A stretch of DNA of 64,000 bases from Echinometra lucunter (GCA_029962745.1 CM057169.1:20738143-20802142); one strand, 5' to 3'; shown: positions 15,201 through 24,007, numbered from the stretch's first letter. Made by a program: numbers and translations. The notes: a model not told the origin generated them from the letters alone.

Positions 15201-18200
15201 AACCTTTCTCAACTTATTCCCTCTGCGAATGATGTGTCGTTCTTATCACACTCTTACCTGTCTATGATCATCATAGTCTGAGTCAGGTCCAATAATATCA
15301 TCTAGGTCTTCACCAGGAAACATTTGATTCAATACAGTTATCACATCATCGGGCTGTACCACCCCATCTGCCTCTCTGTGGATCTAAAATACAAATATCG
15401 AAGAGCAGGTATATTTATCTGTCCATATTTCTTCAGCCATTTCGTTCAACAAAATCAAAGATAATCTTAAAGAAAAACTGAGTTCAGCTCAAGCATTATC
15501 ACTGTGAAGAAACAGTTTCAAGCAATTCAGAACAGGTTGATTAAGTGATAAATAAAAATTGTTGTATTCCCTGAGGTTTTACAGCTGTACTCATTGAAAT
15601 CCAGTTGTGAAGCTCTAATTTTTTGGAATTACTGTTAATTTCCTTCTGGATAGGTTTGAAGAAATTATGAAGTGCTTTAGAGAAAATTTTCTTCTTCTTT
15701 CTTCGATTTACGAGAGAACGCCCTTTGCATCACTTAAGGGTGTTTCTGCGCTAATGCACTAATTGACATACCTTTGTGATGAGATCCATGGCTTTCACAC
15801 CATCCTCCTCCATGATGGCGAAGTTGAACGCTCTCACCATGGCAACGCCCGCATCATCCCTGCCATCCACGTTATCATCATCGTTTACGATGAACACAAA
15901 GCCGAACCTGAGAGGGACGTCACTGAGATAAAGCATCTCTGCTTGGTCTAAGAGAAGCATGGAATCTGGGCTGGTAGGATCCAAGATGAGTGTCTGGGTT
16001 TGGAAGGAACACAGAGAAAGACGGATGAGTTATGAAATTAGAATCTCATACCTACTGTACACAAGACACCAAGTCGATTGCACTAAGCAAGGGTATTCAG
16101 GTATGTAAATGCACATTGCTGGCCCAGAAGTATTCTCTAGGCACCACTTCTTGACAGATGACTGGTAGTACAAAGCCCAGGCAAAGGTTTTAGGGATTTA
16201 AAAAAACCCACACACATTATGAAATTAATCCAGAATAGGATACTAAACGAATTTATGCAATTTCTCTTTCTTAAGTCTTTTGAAAACTAAAACAAAATCT
16301 TCTTAGGGTTCAACTCCTGCTATAAACTCTCATGTTTTTCTCAAAGTCAACTCCTGCTCTAAACTTACATGTTTTTCTCAAGTCAACTCTTGCTCTAAAA
16401 TCGCATGTTTTATCAAAGTCAAATGATGACTATCTGCACAAGAAAAAAAAAACAAACTTACTATATGGAAGACATTCTTGGCAATGTGGCGAAGCATGCC
16501 AGGAAATGTTGGTCGAAGGAATTCCTGAATCTGAGAAGGCCACCCCTTGTACTTCTGATCAGTCTCAAGATCATTGATATACTAAAAAAAAAAACGTAAG
16601 GAACAATACAAGGGAGTAACAAAGCTACACTGCTTTTACAGAGCAATTTGATATAAAATCAAACTAGCTACACAAAACAGGAAAGAGAGAGAGAGCACTG
16701 CACACTGAACTTCTTCATATTTAGAGTCTCAGAGATACATTGAGTCACAGAAGTAGTATCTGGAAGTGAAGTCTTTATCACTGAGGTGGTGAAAAATACA
16801 GTAGATGAGAACAGAGGGAGATGAAATCTTTTTTCTTTTTAAACCCTGAAGCTGCCAAAGCCATGTACGCTACTCTGTAGCATTGCCAAATACATGCATA
16901 GTCACATGTTCACTCATGCATACTTAAGCACACCTGCGATAAACGTGGCACGTAGGGGGATATGCACAATGAGTGTTAAGTAGGAATCCCTTGATCATTA
17001 TCATTATACGTAGATTCAAAGAGGATAATTAAAGAGAAATACAAAATGATAGAAGCTAGATAGAGATAGAACTTTCAACGCAGTGAGAAATGTAAAAATA
17101 TTTATACTACGCAATCAGTCATTAAATATAAAAGGAATGAGAAAAATGTGGAGACTAAGACACAGACACAAACATAGACACAGACATCATTAACATCACA
17201 ATAACAGTTTAAATTGTATCATAACGTGTGCAGCTGTGTGCAGCTGTTACCGCACACACTCCTACGTGGCAAAATATAAGCATACATACATACATGTATA
17301 TACAGTACTCACAATAACAGCATTATCTCTGATGTCTACAGCATAACTGTCTTGTAAAGATTCAATCTTGGTTTTCATCACATCCGTCAGGCTATCCCCC
17401 TGGAAAAATGAAATGCAGAAATTTGAATGCATTTTAATATCATACAACCACATATTGCAAAGTCTTGGTACTTCCCTATCTACATGTATTTATGTATATT
17501 TAGTAATACAACAGCTACTAACACTGGTACTACAATCATAATTACTGAAAGAATCGCTGTTCTCCTACTGCCGTTGTTTCAGCACAGCAAATCCTCAAAC
17601 ACATGTAACTTCCACATTTACAATTACCACAATAAACTACTACACCAAAATTAGAAAATGTTTGATTAAGAAAAAAAAATAATGATGATGCTGTTTTTAT
17701 GACGAAAATCAAGACTGGAATACACACTGAACAATAACAGAGCTGCCAACCCCAATTGAGAAAAAATCCTATTCTTTATTTCTTTTTATCCTATTTTCAA
17801 GCCCAAAATCCTATTTGCTTCAAATTTCGAAACATCCAACAGTATAAAGAATCATTCCTACAAGTTTCAAAAATCCTATTTCAATGGGAAAAATCCTATT
17901 CAGTGTCATATTCCCCTTAAAAATCCTACTAAATAGGATAAAATCCTACTAATTGGCAGCTCTGCAATAAATGTTGGAGCAACCCCCAATAGGCCTACAT
18001 TGTAGTCAGAGGTTTAAATCAAAATCAAATGTTGGTTTCTTAAATAATACTCTAATCACTTAGAATTCAAAGTTTGTCTAATATGATACCTGAACACCCA
18101 ACTGATGGAGGCCTTCTAGTAGTTTGCCCTCTGCTTTCAATAAATCAAGAAGCCTGTAAGAGAATGGGAGGAATGATGTTTTAGTCTTTTGCTAAAGAAA

Positions 18201-21200
18201 CAAACACAATAGAAACAGGAAAAATTGATATTCAGACGTGAGATGTCAGCCCCATCATGAAATTGTACCAACGGTACAAGAGCAACACAAACACATGACA
18301 ATGTACTATTTGCTGATGAAGTGAAGATCAGTGTTTTAGTCGTGACTTATTTCAATTCATTTAAATTCATCTCAATTCAAAATTTAATGTTCAAGCACAA
18401 AGATAATAAAATCAGCTTGAAAACATTTTTCAATCATTTATCTCATGGCACTGAGGAATGTGATTCACAAAATGCAAGAGTTAATCTATATTTTCCTTCT
18501 GCAAAATAAAACAAATGTGCCTGTTTAAATAAATGTGGATCGATGTTTCACTTGGTTTTCCATAAAGTTATGAAGATGAATGGCTACCCGCAGAACGTGT
18601 GATGTAGGTGCTCAGTATGCTTACATAAATGGATCTGCAACCTCGGTATCGATGACCAATCCATTGACCATAATAATGGCCTCTCCCTGATCAGTATTAT
18701 GATTCATTGCAAATATCTGCAAAAAACAAAACATATTCACTCACTATAATATCAGACCCAGCACAATCAATTTAGATTTTAATGCAATGATGTCTACATC
18801 TCAGAACATTAAACCCTTGCCTATTAGAACCAGATAGACCATGTGTTAAAGCCTATGGGAATTAGAAAATTCAATGGATTAGAAAAGAGCAGAAAATTTT
18901 CTTAAGCTCTCCATACTTCTACCAGGGACACAAATTGAGATATGATACAAAACATGCTTGTACCACATTACATCAATAAGATAATCAGCTATGCAAAAGA
19001 GGAGTACCAAATAAATGTAATACAGTAACCATTCTAAATCAGAGATGATCTACACATCAATCACCATCCCATGGTTATCTGTTGCCTTATTTGAACATCT
19101 TGTTTCTTTTACAAATTTTATTGGCAGAAAGCATAATGTAAAATCAAGACAATATTAAATATCATCACACCGATTTTATAATTGGAAAGATTGTGAATAC
19201 ATACATTGTACAGTCTAACAGAGTGAATTAACAGCATATGCCTAGCAAGTGAAGCTATTACAAACATATTGCACATCAATTAACACAGAAACAATGAAGT
19301 TTCACACTCACCTTCTGATTTTCCTTGATCTCCCTCTGGACCTCGCTCTTGACCTGTGTTCTGATCAGAGAGCGCGCTCTGAGGGGGAAGTTCTGGCTGA
19401 TGTCCGTAAGCACCCCAAGGGCATCCTCAGGAGGGGTTGACAGTACTTGCTGTGCTGCCTGGTAGGCGATGTCTTCAAGGGAAAAGACACAATAACGACT
19501 TGATCTCATATGAATGGGGTATGAGGCTGGAAAATTGTATAAAAAACGCTGAGCCAAGAGGATTACATTTTGCCTCCTCTTGGCAAAAACGTGTGGACCG
19601 ATCAAATTCTCATAAAGTTAGCGCAAAATATGACGTCATAAGTTTGTCTGCATAACTTTTGGTAAAAGTCTCTATTCTTGGAGCGTCGACACACTGATGT
19701 CTGTTCATTATCACGAGTGGCGCCGTTTACCACGCCATATGTACATACTGACAAAACTGCTGGTTTGCCGCTGGATATGTGAATGAAAATTAAAGACATT
19801 GGTTAACATTGTTATGATTTTAAAAAATCTTGTTTTGTTACTGAAAATGGGATTAACGTAAGGGTTATAGTGTAAAAATACTAGTCTGAAAGTTTCAAAG
19901 TATAATATCCACAGGAAGTATTTTTAAATATAAAAAATGTGAACCAATGTTTGAAAAATATACGAGGGTCAGTTGCACAGAACAGACATAAGGAGTGCGC
20001 AGGCGCGTATGATTCACCTTACCGTACTGTGTGTATTGGCGTATCACGCGATGGGAGGCACATAACGGCATTTTCAAATTCAAGCAAAGTGGTCCTTTTA
20101 GTGATTGTCTCGTGAGACGCAGGATAATAAAATAGCCGTTTGCGTCTAACTTACACTTTTCATTCCAAATTATGGTTGGTTTCAGGGTTTTTGAGTACAA
20201 ATACAAGTACTCATACTCATGTTTCATCTTAGTTTGAGAATTTTTTAAATCAGCTACTCACAAAGTTAGGCAATGCCTTTAAGTAGTAATTATTGTTGAG
20301 CTTAAATTCCTTCAATGTAAAAAGAACCTTGATCTATGAATTCACTGCACTCACCTTGAAGTTGCCATACTTTGAGAGGCTCCATTCTGTTGGTGTTGTC
20401 AACCAGATGCTGTTTGAACTGAGTCAGTTCGTCTGTTAGATCAGGATGAAGTTCCCTATCATAGATTGAAAGACAAGTTTTGATTACCGCAGATTGAAAG
20501 ACGAGTTAAAGTTATGATTACAAAATGTTAGCGCCAATGTGGCAATTTATCCAAGAGGCAACAAGCACAGCATCTTTGTCTCCACGCCCTTTTCAATGTC
20601 CACAACGCTTCTCTAAAATCGATAAGGTTTTATCAAGGCCACAGTAAGTTTGCCTTTTGTTCATCATGTTGTTTGTGGTTTCTTCCACTGATTGGCTAAA
20701 GTGACATGTGTCTAAAAGTGAAAATGTGGAAGTGCTATCGGTGCTGACTGCAGGTATATCATTTCCAAAGTCTAAATTTACTTTCATGCAACAAGATTTT
20801 AAATAAGGCACACATAATTGCTGATTACTACCATTGCTTCATCATATATTACTTGAGTTTACTGAAGACGAATCCTTCAATTTCATCCGGTCCTTCGTCC
20901 ATCTCTGAATCTGTCTTGGCCGATCCATCCTTCCTCTCATCCTCATTCACTGCTTTGTATTCCGTGCTCTTGATGGCAAGCTCCACGCCGTACCCTGACA
21001 GACGAACTTTGACCCCAGATGACTCCTGAAAGAAGGAAGATAGAGGTCAGGAGCTAAGGTGTGTTAAATGGATGAAGAACTGAATAATAACTATCTTTAT
21101 ATCAGAGGGTCATTCCCAGAAAATTTCTAAGAATAGAGGGTCGCGGAACATAAGACGAGTCTCATAATAGACTGATTGTTGACAAAAAACAAGTTACTAC

Positions 21201-23704
21201 AAATTATCAGACTTGTATATGAGTTGATTTTGGTGCAAGTAGACTCTACGATGGGATATCCCACACACCATAATGGGTAAAGAGGTGCAGGTCATGTCAT
21301 CGGCTTTAGGCCTGGAAAGAGATCAGAAGTTGTAGGACCCAATCAGTGCAAATCCATTTTAGATGGCTATAATTCTAAAAATGTCAATCCTTAATACCAC
21401 ATTTTACAAACAGCAGGATACAAATCTAACATCCTAACACACAAAGAGATATAAGCAACGCACAGAGATATAAGGTCAAGTTGCTTACACTTTGGTAATG
21501 TCTAAAGACATATTGGATGTCCCCAGAGTTGGCCTTCGTGGCCAACGCTTTGTGGAAACCACCAACATTGGACCTGTGATTTGTGATGTCACCATACAAG
21601 ACCACTGCTACAGATACATTGCCTGACCGCTTGTACTGATGATCGACACTGAAGATGTTAGGTTTAGGCCTGAAAGGAGGGCAAAATGGAACAAAAAGGA
21701 GATAAGAAAAAAAGTGAAAGATAAAGGGTATGAACAAGATATCAATGTTCATATACTTGTAAAACTACAAGAAAAGTGTTTTTTTTTTTTCTAAGGAAAA
21801 AAAATTTCAAGAAAACTACAGTAGAATACTTAGAACAACAAATATGCACTTTCATGGAATTTAGAGGACACACGTTCAGGGGGTCATGAGTGCTTACCCA
21901 CAAACATTTGTTTTCACCTCCTTGACATTTATTTGTCTATTTGTCATTCTCTTCTATTTCATTTCATTTTTTTCTTTTTGTATTTTTCTTCTTCATTTTG
22001 AAAATTTACATCTTCCCCCCTAATTTAGTACAACAAACCCAAACACAATGTCATAAAAAAAAATATGGAAGCTCACCTATCACCAACATCTGCTACAAGC
22101 TGATCAAGTCTGTCGAGTGAACAGGTAAATTGGCCGTGCACATCAACGAATGTATCACAATTTTCTGGAGCAGGGAGACTCCTCGCAATCTAGAATAGTA
22201 AGAAACAATATAGATGAACATAACATGCACAAATCACATTGATGATATAAGCGGTCTGCATACCTGGGATCAAATAAATGTGATGGCCCTTTTCTGCCTA
22301 ATTTTGACTTCCAAGGAATATATTTATCTTAACATGCAATTTTCTTTTCCTCACTATCAAAAAATTCACGGTGGTTTGTGTAAAAAAGGGGGAGAGGTCT
22401 CATTCCCCCAAAGTATGACAAGTAACAAAAGAAAAAAAACAAAGAACTATATCAAGATTGCTCAACCTCTGGGACAACTACTTTTGCTCATGCTTTCTTA
22501 AAATGAGCAAACAGAAAGAAAAAAATCAAAGATAAAAGGAATGAAGTGGCATAAAATCTATTCCAACATATCTGTCAAGCACATTGTAGGGAGTTAATAG
22601 TCCCCCCCCCCCCCCCATTGAAAAAAAACAAAAAACAAAAAACATTACTCTCTTCAGCGGACTGGAAACTGGAGTGGAAATTGTCAGTAGTCAAGTGGAA
22701 GAGTGGTCTAAACACCTGACTTGAGATGCAAATTCCATGGGTTTGAACCTAAGTGTGGCACTCATGTCCTTTTGCAAGACAATAATCTACATGTACATTT
22801 GCACTCTCCACCCAGGTATTATAATATTTCTTAATGATCATAACTGCTTTATATTACCCTTATTATCAAATCTTCTTCTTGTTGTTATAATTATTATCAT
22901 TATTGTTATTATTATTACCATTATCAACATTATCATTATAACTATTACCTGATGGTACATCTCGATCTTTGGAGCATAAGCATGGATGGAGAGAGCCCAT
23001 TTCAGTAGGTCCTGCTCCATGATAGACAACTGACGGTTAGCCATCTTGAGAGTGAATCTATATAGGGCTTCATCATGACCTGACACGGAAACATGGCGAC
23101 AAAATCATCAAAGCTACACAATATAGATATGAACAGCTACTGAACCAATTACACAATGAAGTCTCACACTGAGAAAGATTCGGATGAAATAAGCTAAGAT
23201 TGTGTATCAAGTAAAATAGAAATGTCTCCTACAGAAAGCAGCACACAAAAAACAGAGAGTAGAAGGTACGATAAAGGAACAAACATAAAAAGTTCACATT
23301 TAAGTAAGTATGAAGCACACAAAACACATCAACTTACTGACTGGCGGTTCCATTACTGTCTTCCTACAAAAATTATATAAATTTTTTATTCTATAAGACT
23401 TTCATCAATGCACTTGCTAATTTCAAAGACAAAAAAGAGGAATGTCAGGAAATAATTTCAAGCACACTGGCAACTAAATCAAAGATATGAACTCACTGAA
23501 TTCCTCCTTGTAAGCAGTCACTTGTTCAAGAAACATCCAGAAGGCCGAGTCACTTTTTTCTGCAATGAATTCACTAGCTTCCATGGCAACAGTATGTCTG
23601 TTCCATTTTGTCTCCAGGGTAGTCGTGATAGGCCTCGACTTTGAGGCAGCCAACGAGGAGTGGATGGACCCCACGAACAGTATGAACTTTAATATGATAT
23701 CCAT
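592..23704 (-). CDS. UGGT1: UDP-glucose:glycoprotein glucosyltransferase, 5' part (28 coding exons; C-terminus off window)
   Basis: UGGT is the soluble ER folding sensor that re-glucosylates N-glycans of misfolded glycoproteins so that they re-enter the calnexin/calreticulin cycle. I joined 28 exons by eye. All have AG acceptor and GT donor, and phases agree at every junction, giving 1187 residues (full-length family members are about 1500). Residues 1-20 look like a signal peptide (MDIILKFILFVGSIHSSLA). The rest covers the thioredoxin-like and beta-sandwich folding-sensor region. Family hallmarks include YVFRHY (about 205), LSGYGVELAIKS (about 218), VWQLQD (about 300), ISQNFPLRAR (about 330), YAVDIRDNAV (about 430), LRFGFVFIVND (about 510), YDIVAVLDPLTR (about 970) and AEYELEYLLLEGHC (about 1085). 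The C-terminal GT24 catalytic domain must lie beyond position 1. The start is the first ATG after an acceptor at 23708. Intron sizes range from under 200 bp to over 2 kb and host many MITEs. Confidence 0.95.
994..1079 (-). CDS. UGGT1: UGGT coding exon 27
   Basis: Acceptor TCCGTAG at 1080, donor GCAAG|GTATGA at 993. Encodes GYLQLKANPGAWLLRLRHGP and SADIYEIA; GYfQLKANPGAW is a UGGT signature. Confidence 0.95.
1462..1620 (-). CDS. UGGT1: UGGT coding exon 26
   Basis: Acceptor TGGACAG at 1621, donor AATCTG|GTAAGT at 1461. Encodes AEYELEYLLLEGHC, SGQPPRGLQFTLGT and VDTIVMANL, near-identical to the family consensus just ahead of the catalytic domain. Confidence 0.96.
2384..2522 (-). CDS. UGGT1: UGGT coding exon 25
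   Basis: Acceptor CTGTCCAG at 2523, preferred over the nearer TTACAG because only it keeps phase and restores the SFTAGPSAKFLDMP block. Donor GTGAG|GTAAAT at 2383. Also encodes LTPESWLVESVRTPNDLDNI. Confidence 0.93.
2582..2924. mobile_element. hAT-like MITE, family A copy 1
   Basis: Ends in inverted repeats CAGGGTTCATAC and GTATGAACCCTG. The interior (CCATGACTTTCCAG runs on both sides) matches the copy at 9531-9861. Non-coding. In a UGGT intron. Confidence 0.7.
3417..3467 (-). CDS. UGGT1: UGGT coding exon 24
   Basis: 51-nt exon; acceptor TTCACAG at 3468, donor AGCAG|GTATTC at 3416. Encodes FYRYVLEPELAFRVDS, matching FYRYVLEPE in the family. Phase 2 both sides. Confidence 0.92.
3882..4201. 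repeat. AAAT/AATG tetranucleotide microsatellite
   Basis: About 320 bp of AATA, AATG and AAAT units in a UGGT intron, ending six bases from the exon-23 donor. Confidence 0.95.
4208..4393 (-). CDS. UGGT1: UGGT coding exon 23
   Basis: Acceptor CTGTAG at 4394, donor AAGAG|GTAGGC at 4207. Encodes NPDQASYDIVAVLDPLTRDS through NVYMNPRAQLSELPLKR, a highly conserved UGGT block. A 300-bp A/T tetranucleotide tract starts only about six bases beyond the donor. Confidence 0.95.
5097..5242 (-). CDS. UGGT1: UGGT coding exon 22
   Basis: Acceptor TGTACAG at 5243, donor CACAG|GTCAGT at 5096. Encodes LKNIIVSGQDGSKRKDSASD and MVMKTDALLASSS, matching SDLVMKVDALLS of UGGT. A hAT-like MITE (5286-5449) sits 44 bp upstream of the acceptor. 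Confidence 0.91.
5286..5449. mobile_element. hAT-like MITE (GGGCCC..TAACACAAAG ends)
   Basis: Left GGGGCCCATAACACAAAG with ATCAATCGCA; right end is the inverse (TTTGTGTTACGGGGCCC). About 160 bp, non-coding, in the intron next to UGGT exon 22. Confidence 0.65.
5624..5725 (-). CDS. UGGT1: UGGT coding exon 21
   Basis: Acceptor TTTGTAG at 5726, donor AATAAG|GTAAGT at 5623. Encodes VFGPFLVDEPIEVADFELIE and KLITSNSATNVKNK, corresponding to the G.iiGPl...e.F...D segment of the family. Confidence 0.9.
6284..6727 (-). repeat. 88-bp minisatellite duplicating exon-20 end plus 5' splice site (5 copies)
   Basis: The unit repeats at exactly 88 bp. The donor motif GGAAGGGTGAGATC ends exon 20 (GT at 6687) and recurs with GT at about 6599, 6511, 6423 and 6335. 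Each unit contains the last 40 exon bases and 48 intron bases, and copies differ by only a few substitutions. Reading past the true donor gives GTG AGA TCT TGA, an immediate stop, so use of a downstream copy would truncate the protein. Confidence 0.93.
6688..6819 (-). CDS. UGGT1: UGGT coding exon 20 (3' end inside an 88-bp minisatellite)
   Basis: Acceptor TACCCAG at 6820, donor GGAAGG|GTGAGA at 6687. Encodes GMDMKAFTEAFNRPHAALLE and VLGLALGDRAIIANGR. Its last 40 nt plus the donor form one unit of a five-copy tandem repeat continuing into the downstream intron. Confidence 0.92.
6907..7314. mobile_element. MITE family B copy 1 (CCCATTCGTGACAG ends)
   Basis: Perfect 14-bp terminal inverted repeat CCCATTCGTGACAG / CTGTCACGAATGGG. 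The interior is about 87-90% alike to 8592-9002 by eye. In a UGGT intron. Confidence 0.75.
7541..7655. repeat. CAT/CAG trinucleotide-rich tract
   Basis: Imperfect ATC, CAT and CAG repeats directly beyond the exon-19 donor. Confidence 0.8.
7666..7878 (-). CDS. UGGT1: UGGT coding exon 19
   Basis: Acceptor TTTTCCAG at 7879, donor GTCAAT|GTAAGG at 7665. Encodes KTSNSVRLGFVHNAAPSKDS, AFWLIKAIHAAMETQTRNYA and KNFIFKLLKEE, with a tail ending DFEVN. Phase 0 both sides. Confidence 0.92.
8265..8304. repeat. Poly-C / poly-A junction
   Basis: Sixteen or more C followed by about 20 A, then GGGGG. Typical of the homopolymer runs scattered through this window. Confidence 0.9.
8592..9002. mobile_element. 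MITE family B copy 2
   Basis: CCCATTCGTGAGAG at the left, CTGTCACGAATGGG at the right, flanked on both sides by TTTAA, suggesting a TTAA-type target as for piggyBac-like elements. The right end lies 44 bp downstream of the exon-18 donor. Confidence 0.72.
9046..9140 (-). CDS. UGGT1: UGGT coding exon 18
   Basis: Acceptor TTGCAG at 9141. The donor TATGTG|GTGAGC (GT at 9045) is chosen over CA|GTATGT because it alone keeps phase with exon 19. Encodes DDDAVRPVSMWVVCNLETAE and GRQVARDTVQYV. Confidence 0.88.
9531..9861. mobile_element. hAT-like MITE, family A copy 2
   Basis: Same body and ends as the element at 2582-2924, with CACGGTTCATAC at the left and GTATGAACCCTG at the right. It is inserted in a TTTATTCATT microsatellite, so the target duplication (TTTATTCA-like) cannot be fixed exactly. 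Confidence 0.7.
9973..10071 (-). CDS. UGGT1: UGGT coding exon 17
   Basis: Acceptor ATACAG at 10072, donor AAGAAGG|GTATGT at 9972. Encodes SATIDTPSASHRLASSQLTG then LIADSMKYLTKKG; MKYLTKKG is the conserved element. Phase 1 both sides. Confidence 0.9.
10272..10772. mobile_element. TIR element with multiple internal CGTCTGAATGCTC and TACGACGTA repeats
   Basis: Ends CCCTGCTTTCAGACG and CGTCTGAAAGCGGGG are inverted. Inside, (A/G)CGTCTGAATGCTC recurs at about 10352, 10463 and 10661. Palindromic (T)ACGACGTA motifs recur near both ends. CpG-rich against its surroundings. No coding capacity. Confidence 0.6.
10881..11366. mobile_element. MITE family C copy 1 (TTAAAGGGGGTACCC end)
   Basis: A 485-bp unit starting TTAAAGGGGGTACCC and ending CTTTAA, with an internal palindromic GGGTACCCACTTTGACGTC segment. 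Same family at 12769 and, inverted, at 53912. Confidence 0.75.
11576..11699 (-). CDS. UGGT1: UGGT coding exon 16
   Basis: Acceptor GCAACAG at 11700, donor CACCAG|GTTAGG at 11575. Encodes NKVGEHTDLLEYAMTRPNVM, PRLNLKIL and IIDLTGSP; matches the P-N-V-x-P-R-x-N family motif. Phase 0 in, 1 out. Confidence 0.92.
12249..12286. repeat. (AT)n microsatellite
   Basis: About 19 AT units inside a UGGT intron. Confidence 0.95.
12546..12626 (-). CDS. UGGT1: UGGT coding exon 15
   Basis: Acceptor TCTGTAG at 12627, donor TACAGG|GTGAGT at 12545. Encodes LDPDVFEETVVTNILINTAD and FQRAVYR; FQRAVY is conserved in UGGT. Confidence 0.91.
12769..13258. mobile_element. MITE family C copy 2
   Basis: Colinear with the element at 10881-11366, including the GGTACCCAC and TGACGTCAAAGTGGG internal blocks. 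In the UGGT intron before exon 15. Confidence 0.75.
13516..13757. repeat. Two-copy tandem duplication, about 121 bp
   Basis: The block from TAATAAATAAATAAAATTTC to ATTATTTTCCAA is repeated almost perfectly (13516-13634 and 13637-13757), just beyond the donor side of UGGT exon 14. Confidence 0.8.
13807..13890 (-). CDS. UGGT1: UGGT coding exon 14
   Basis: Acceptor TTGTAG at 13891, donor GATGAG|GTAAGT at 13806. Encodes DGKAFLKKTALRETPQVLMN and GVPLSKDE (family pattern: P.VL.NG.P). Phase 0 both sides. Confidence 0.9.
14098..14662. mobile_element. Foldback element with about 265-bp inverted arms
   Basis: Left arm 14098-14366 and right arm about 14395-14662 are inverse of each other. Ends are TTAAAGGATAAGTCCAC and GTGGACTTACCCTTTAA. 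Only a short loop of about 30 bp separates them. Within a UGGT intron, so the transcript could form a long hairpin. Confidence 0.85.
14790..14900 (-). pseudogene. More decayed duplicate of UGGT exon 13 (copy 3)
   Basis: Shares NQMF, GED and the YDDHR-encoding stretch with copies 1 and 2, about 217 bp further on. The donor GT is lost (CATAGAGATATG) and the frame is broken. Older or less constrained copy of the same tandem duplication. Confidence 0.6.
14985..15130 (-). pseudogene. Decayed duplicate of UGGT exon 13 (copy 2)
   Basis: Minus-strand sequence still reads VLNQMFPGE and SDYDDHR in the exon-13 frame. It keeps a donor-like GTGAGAG at 15017, exactly 240 bp from the functional donor. The final CAG codon has become TAG, DLDDI has drifted to HVHVI, and the 5' part of the exon is unrecognisable. 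Flanking intron bases are duplicated too. Confidence 0.75.
15258..15383 (-). CDS. UGGT1: UGGT coding exon 13 (functional copy of a triplicated exon)
   Basis: Acceptor TTTTAG at 15384, donor AGACAG|GTAAGA at 15257. Encodes IHREADGVVQPDDVITVLNQ, then MFPGEDLDD and DSDYDDHRQ. Two decayed copies of this exon follow in the downstream intron (14.80-15.11 kb). Confidence 0.9.
15772..15993 (-). CDS. UGGT1: UGGT coding exon 12
   Basis: Acceptor AACCCAG at 15994, donor ACAAAG|GTATGT at 15771. Encodes 74 residues, including AEMLYLSDVPLRFGFVFIVN and DGRDDAGVAMVRAFN, a very conserved UGGT block. Confidence 0.95.
16462..16581 (-). CDS. UGGT1: UGGT coding exon 11
   Basis: Acceptor TTTTTAG at 16582, donor CCATATA|GTAAGT at 16461. 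Encodes YINDLETDQKYKGWPSQIQE and FLRPTFPGMLRHIAKNVFHI. Phase 0 both sides. Confidence 0.93.
17313..17399 (-). CDS. UGGT1: UGGT coding exon 10
   Basis: Acceptor TTCCAG at 17400, donor TTATT|GTGAGT at 17312. Encodes GDSLTDVMKTKIESLQDSYA then VDIRDNAVI; YAVDIR is conserved in UGGT. Phase 0 both sides. Confidence 0.92.
17738..17964. mobile_element. hAT-like MITE (CAGAGCTGCCAA ends)
   Basis: CAGAGCTGCCAA / TTGGCAGCTCTG inverted ends, flanked by the direct repeat CAATAA on both sides. The interior is rich in AAATCCTATT. Confidence 0.7.
18090..18153 (-). CDS. UGGT1: UGGT coding exon 9
   Basis: Small 64-nt exon between acceptor TTACAG (18154) and donor CAG|GTATCA (18089). Encodes LLDLLKAEGKLLEGLHQLGV. 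Phase 2 in, 0 out. Confidence 0.88.
18625..18716 (-). CDS. UGGT1: UGGT coding exon 8
   Basis: Acceptor TTTGCAG at 18717, donor TTTAT|GTAAGC at 18624. Encodes IFAMNHNTDQGEAIIMVNGL then VIDTEVADPF, matching the family block with an MVNGL core. Phase 0 in, 2 out. Confidence 0.9.
19312..19472 (-). CDS. UGGT1: UGGT coding exon 7
   Basis: Acceptor CTTGAAG at 19473, donor AGAAG|GTGAGT at 19311. Encodes DIAYQAAQQVLSTPPEDALG, then DISQNFPLRAR and EIKENQK. Phase 1 in, 0 out. Confidence 0.94.
20355..20455 (-). CDS. UGGT1: UGGT coding exon 6
   Basis: Acceptor GATAG at 20456, donor CAAG|GTGAG at 20354. Encodes ELHPDLTDELTQFKQHLVDN then MEPLKVWQLQ, strongly matching the family. Phase 2 in, 1 out. Confidence 0.94.
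20853..21025 (-). CDS. UGGT1: UGGT coding exon 5
   Basis: Acceptor TTTCAG at 21026, donor CTCAA|GTAATA at 20852. Encodes ESSGVKVRLSGYGVELAIKS, an acidic linker and DEIEGFVFSKLK. The SGYGVELAIKSTEYKA block is diagnostic for UGGT. Confidence 0.94.
21489..21669 (-). CDS. UGGT1: UGGT coding exon 4
   Basis: Acceptor TTTCAG at 21670, donor AAAGT|GTAAGC at 21488. Encodes PKPNIFSVDHQYKR through LATKANSGDIQYVFRHYQS; the NSGxIxYVFRHY block is a UGGT signature. Phase 2 in, 0 out. Confidence 0.93.
22077..22189 (-). CDS. UGGT1: UGGT coding exon 3
   Basis: Acceptor TTCTAG at 22190, donor ATAG|GTGAGC at 22076; phase 0 in, 2 out. Encodes IARSLPAPENCDTFVDVHGQ and the following residues to VADVGDR. The Cys and the VHG motif align with the family. 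Confidence 0.92.
22684..22790 (+). repeat. tRNA-derived SINE-like element
   Basis: A-box-like TCAAGTGGAAGAGTGG and B-box-like GGGTTTGAACCT 33 bp apart. No acceptor-stem pairing, so not a tRNA gene. Confidence 0.5.
22949..23079 (-). CDS. UGGT1: UGGT coding exon 2
   Basis: Acceptor GTGTCAG at 23080, donor CAG|GTAATA at 22948; phase 1 in, phase 0 out. Encodes residues about 70-113, including SIMEQDLLKWALSIHAYAPK, matching the helical segment of UGGT domain TRXL1. An ATT-rich microsatellite begins just inside the downstream intron. Confidence 0.92.
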
Positions 23705-23707
23705 TGC
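23497..23707 (-). CDS. UGGT1: UGGT coding exon 1 (signal peptide)
   Basis: ATG at 23704 preceded by acceptor CTACAG|GCA; donor CA|GTGAGT at 23496. It encodes residues 1-69 plus one base: a hydrophobic signal peptide, then TTTLETKWNRHT and EASEFIAEKSDSAFW, the conserved start of the first thioredoxin-like domain. Confidence 0.92.
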
Positions 23708-24007
23708 CTGTAGAAAGAGAAGATATGATTAACCCTTTAAATTTTGAATTCTACAAACTCCTAAAGGCTTATAACAGGTTCAAACTGGTCCCAAAAGACA
23801 AGAATGGGTTCAAGAATGTGATTGTGACTCCTGCACTAGACTCTAGATCTTTTAAGATTTTTTTAACCTGGTGAATATTACGCCTGAGCTTACTCGAGCT
23901 TGGGTCTATGGCGAATGCGTGACAGTGTTGTACCAAAGTGAAAATGGTGTTCAGTGGGTTACCTACAAAACCTTATATTATAATACAGTATTATCACTGT
24001 CAGTTGT

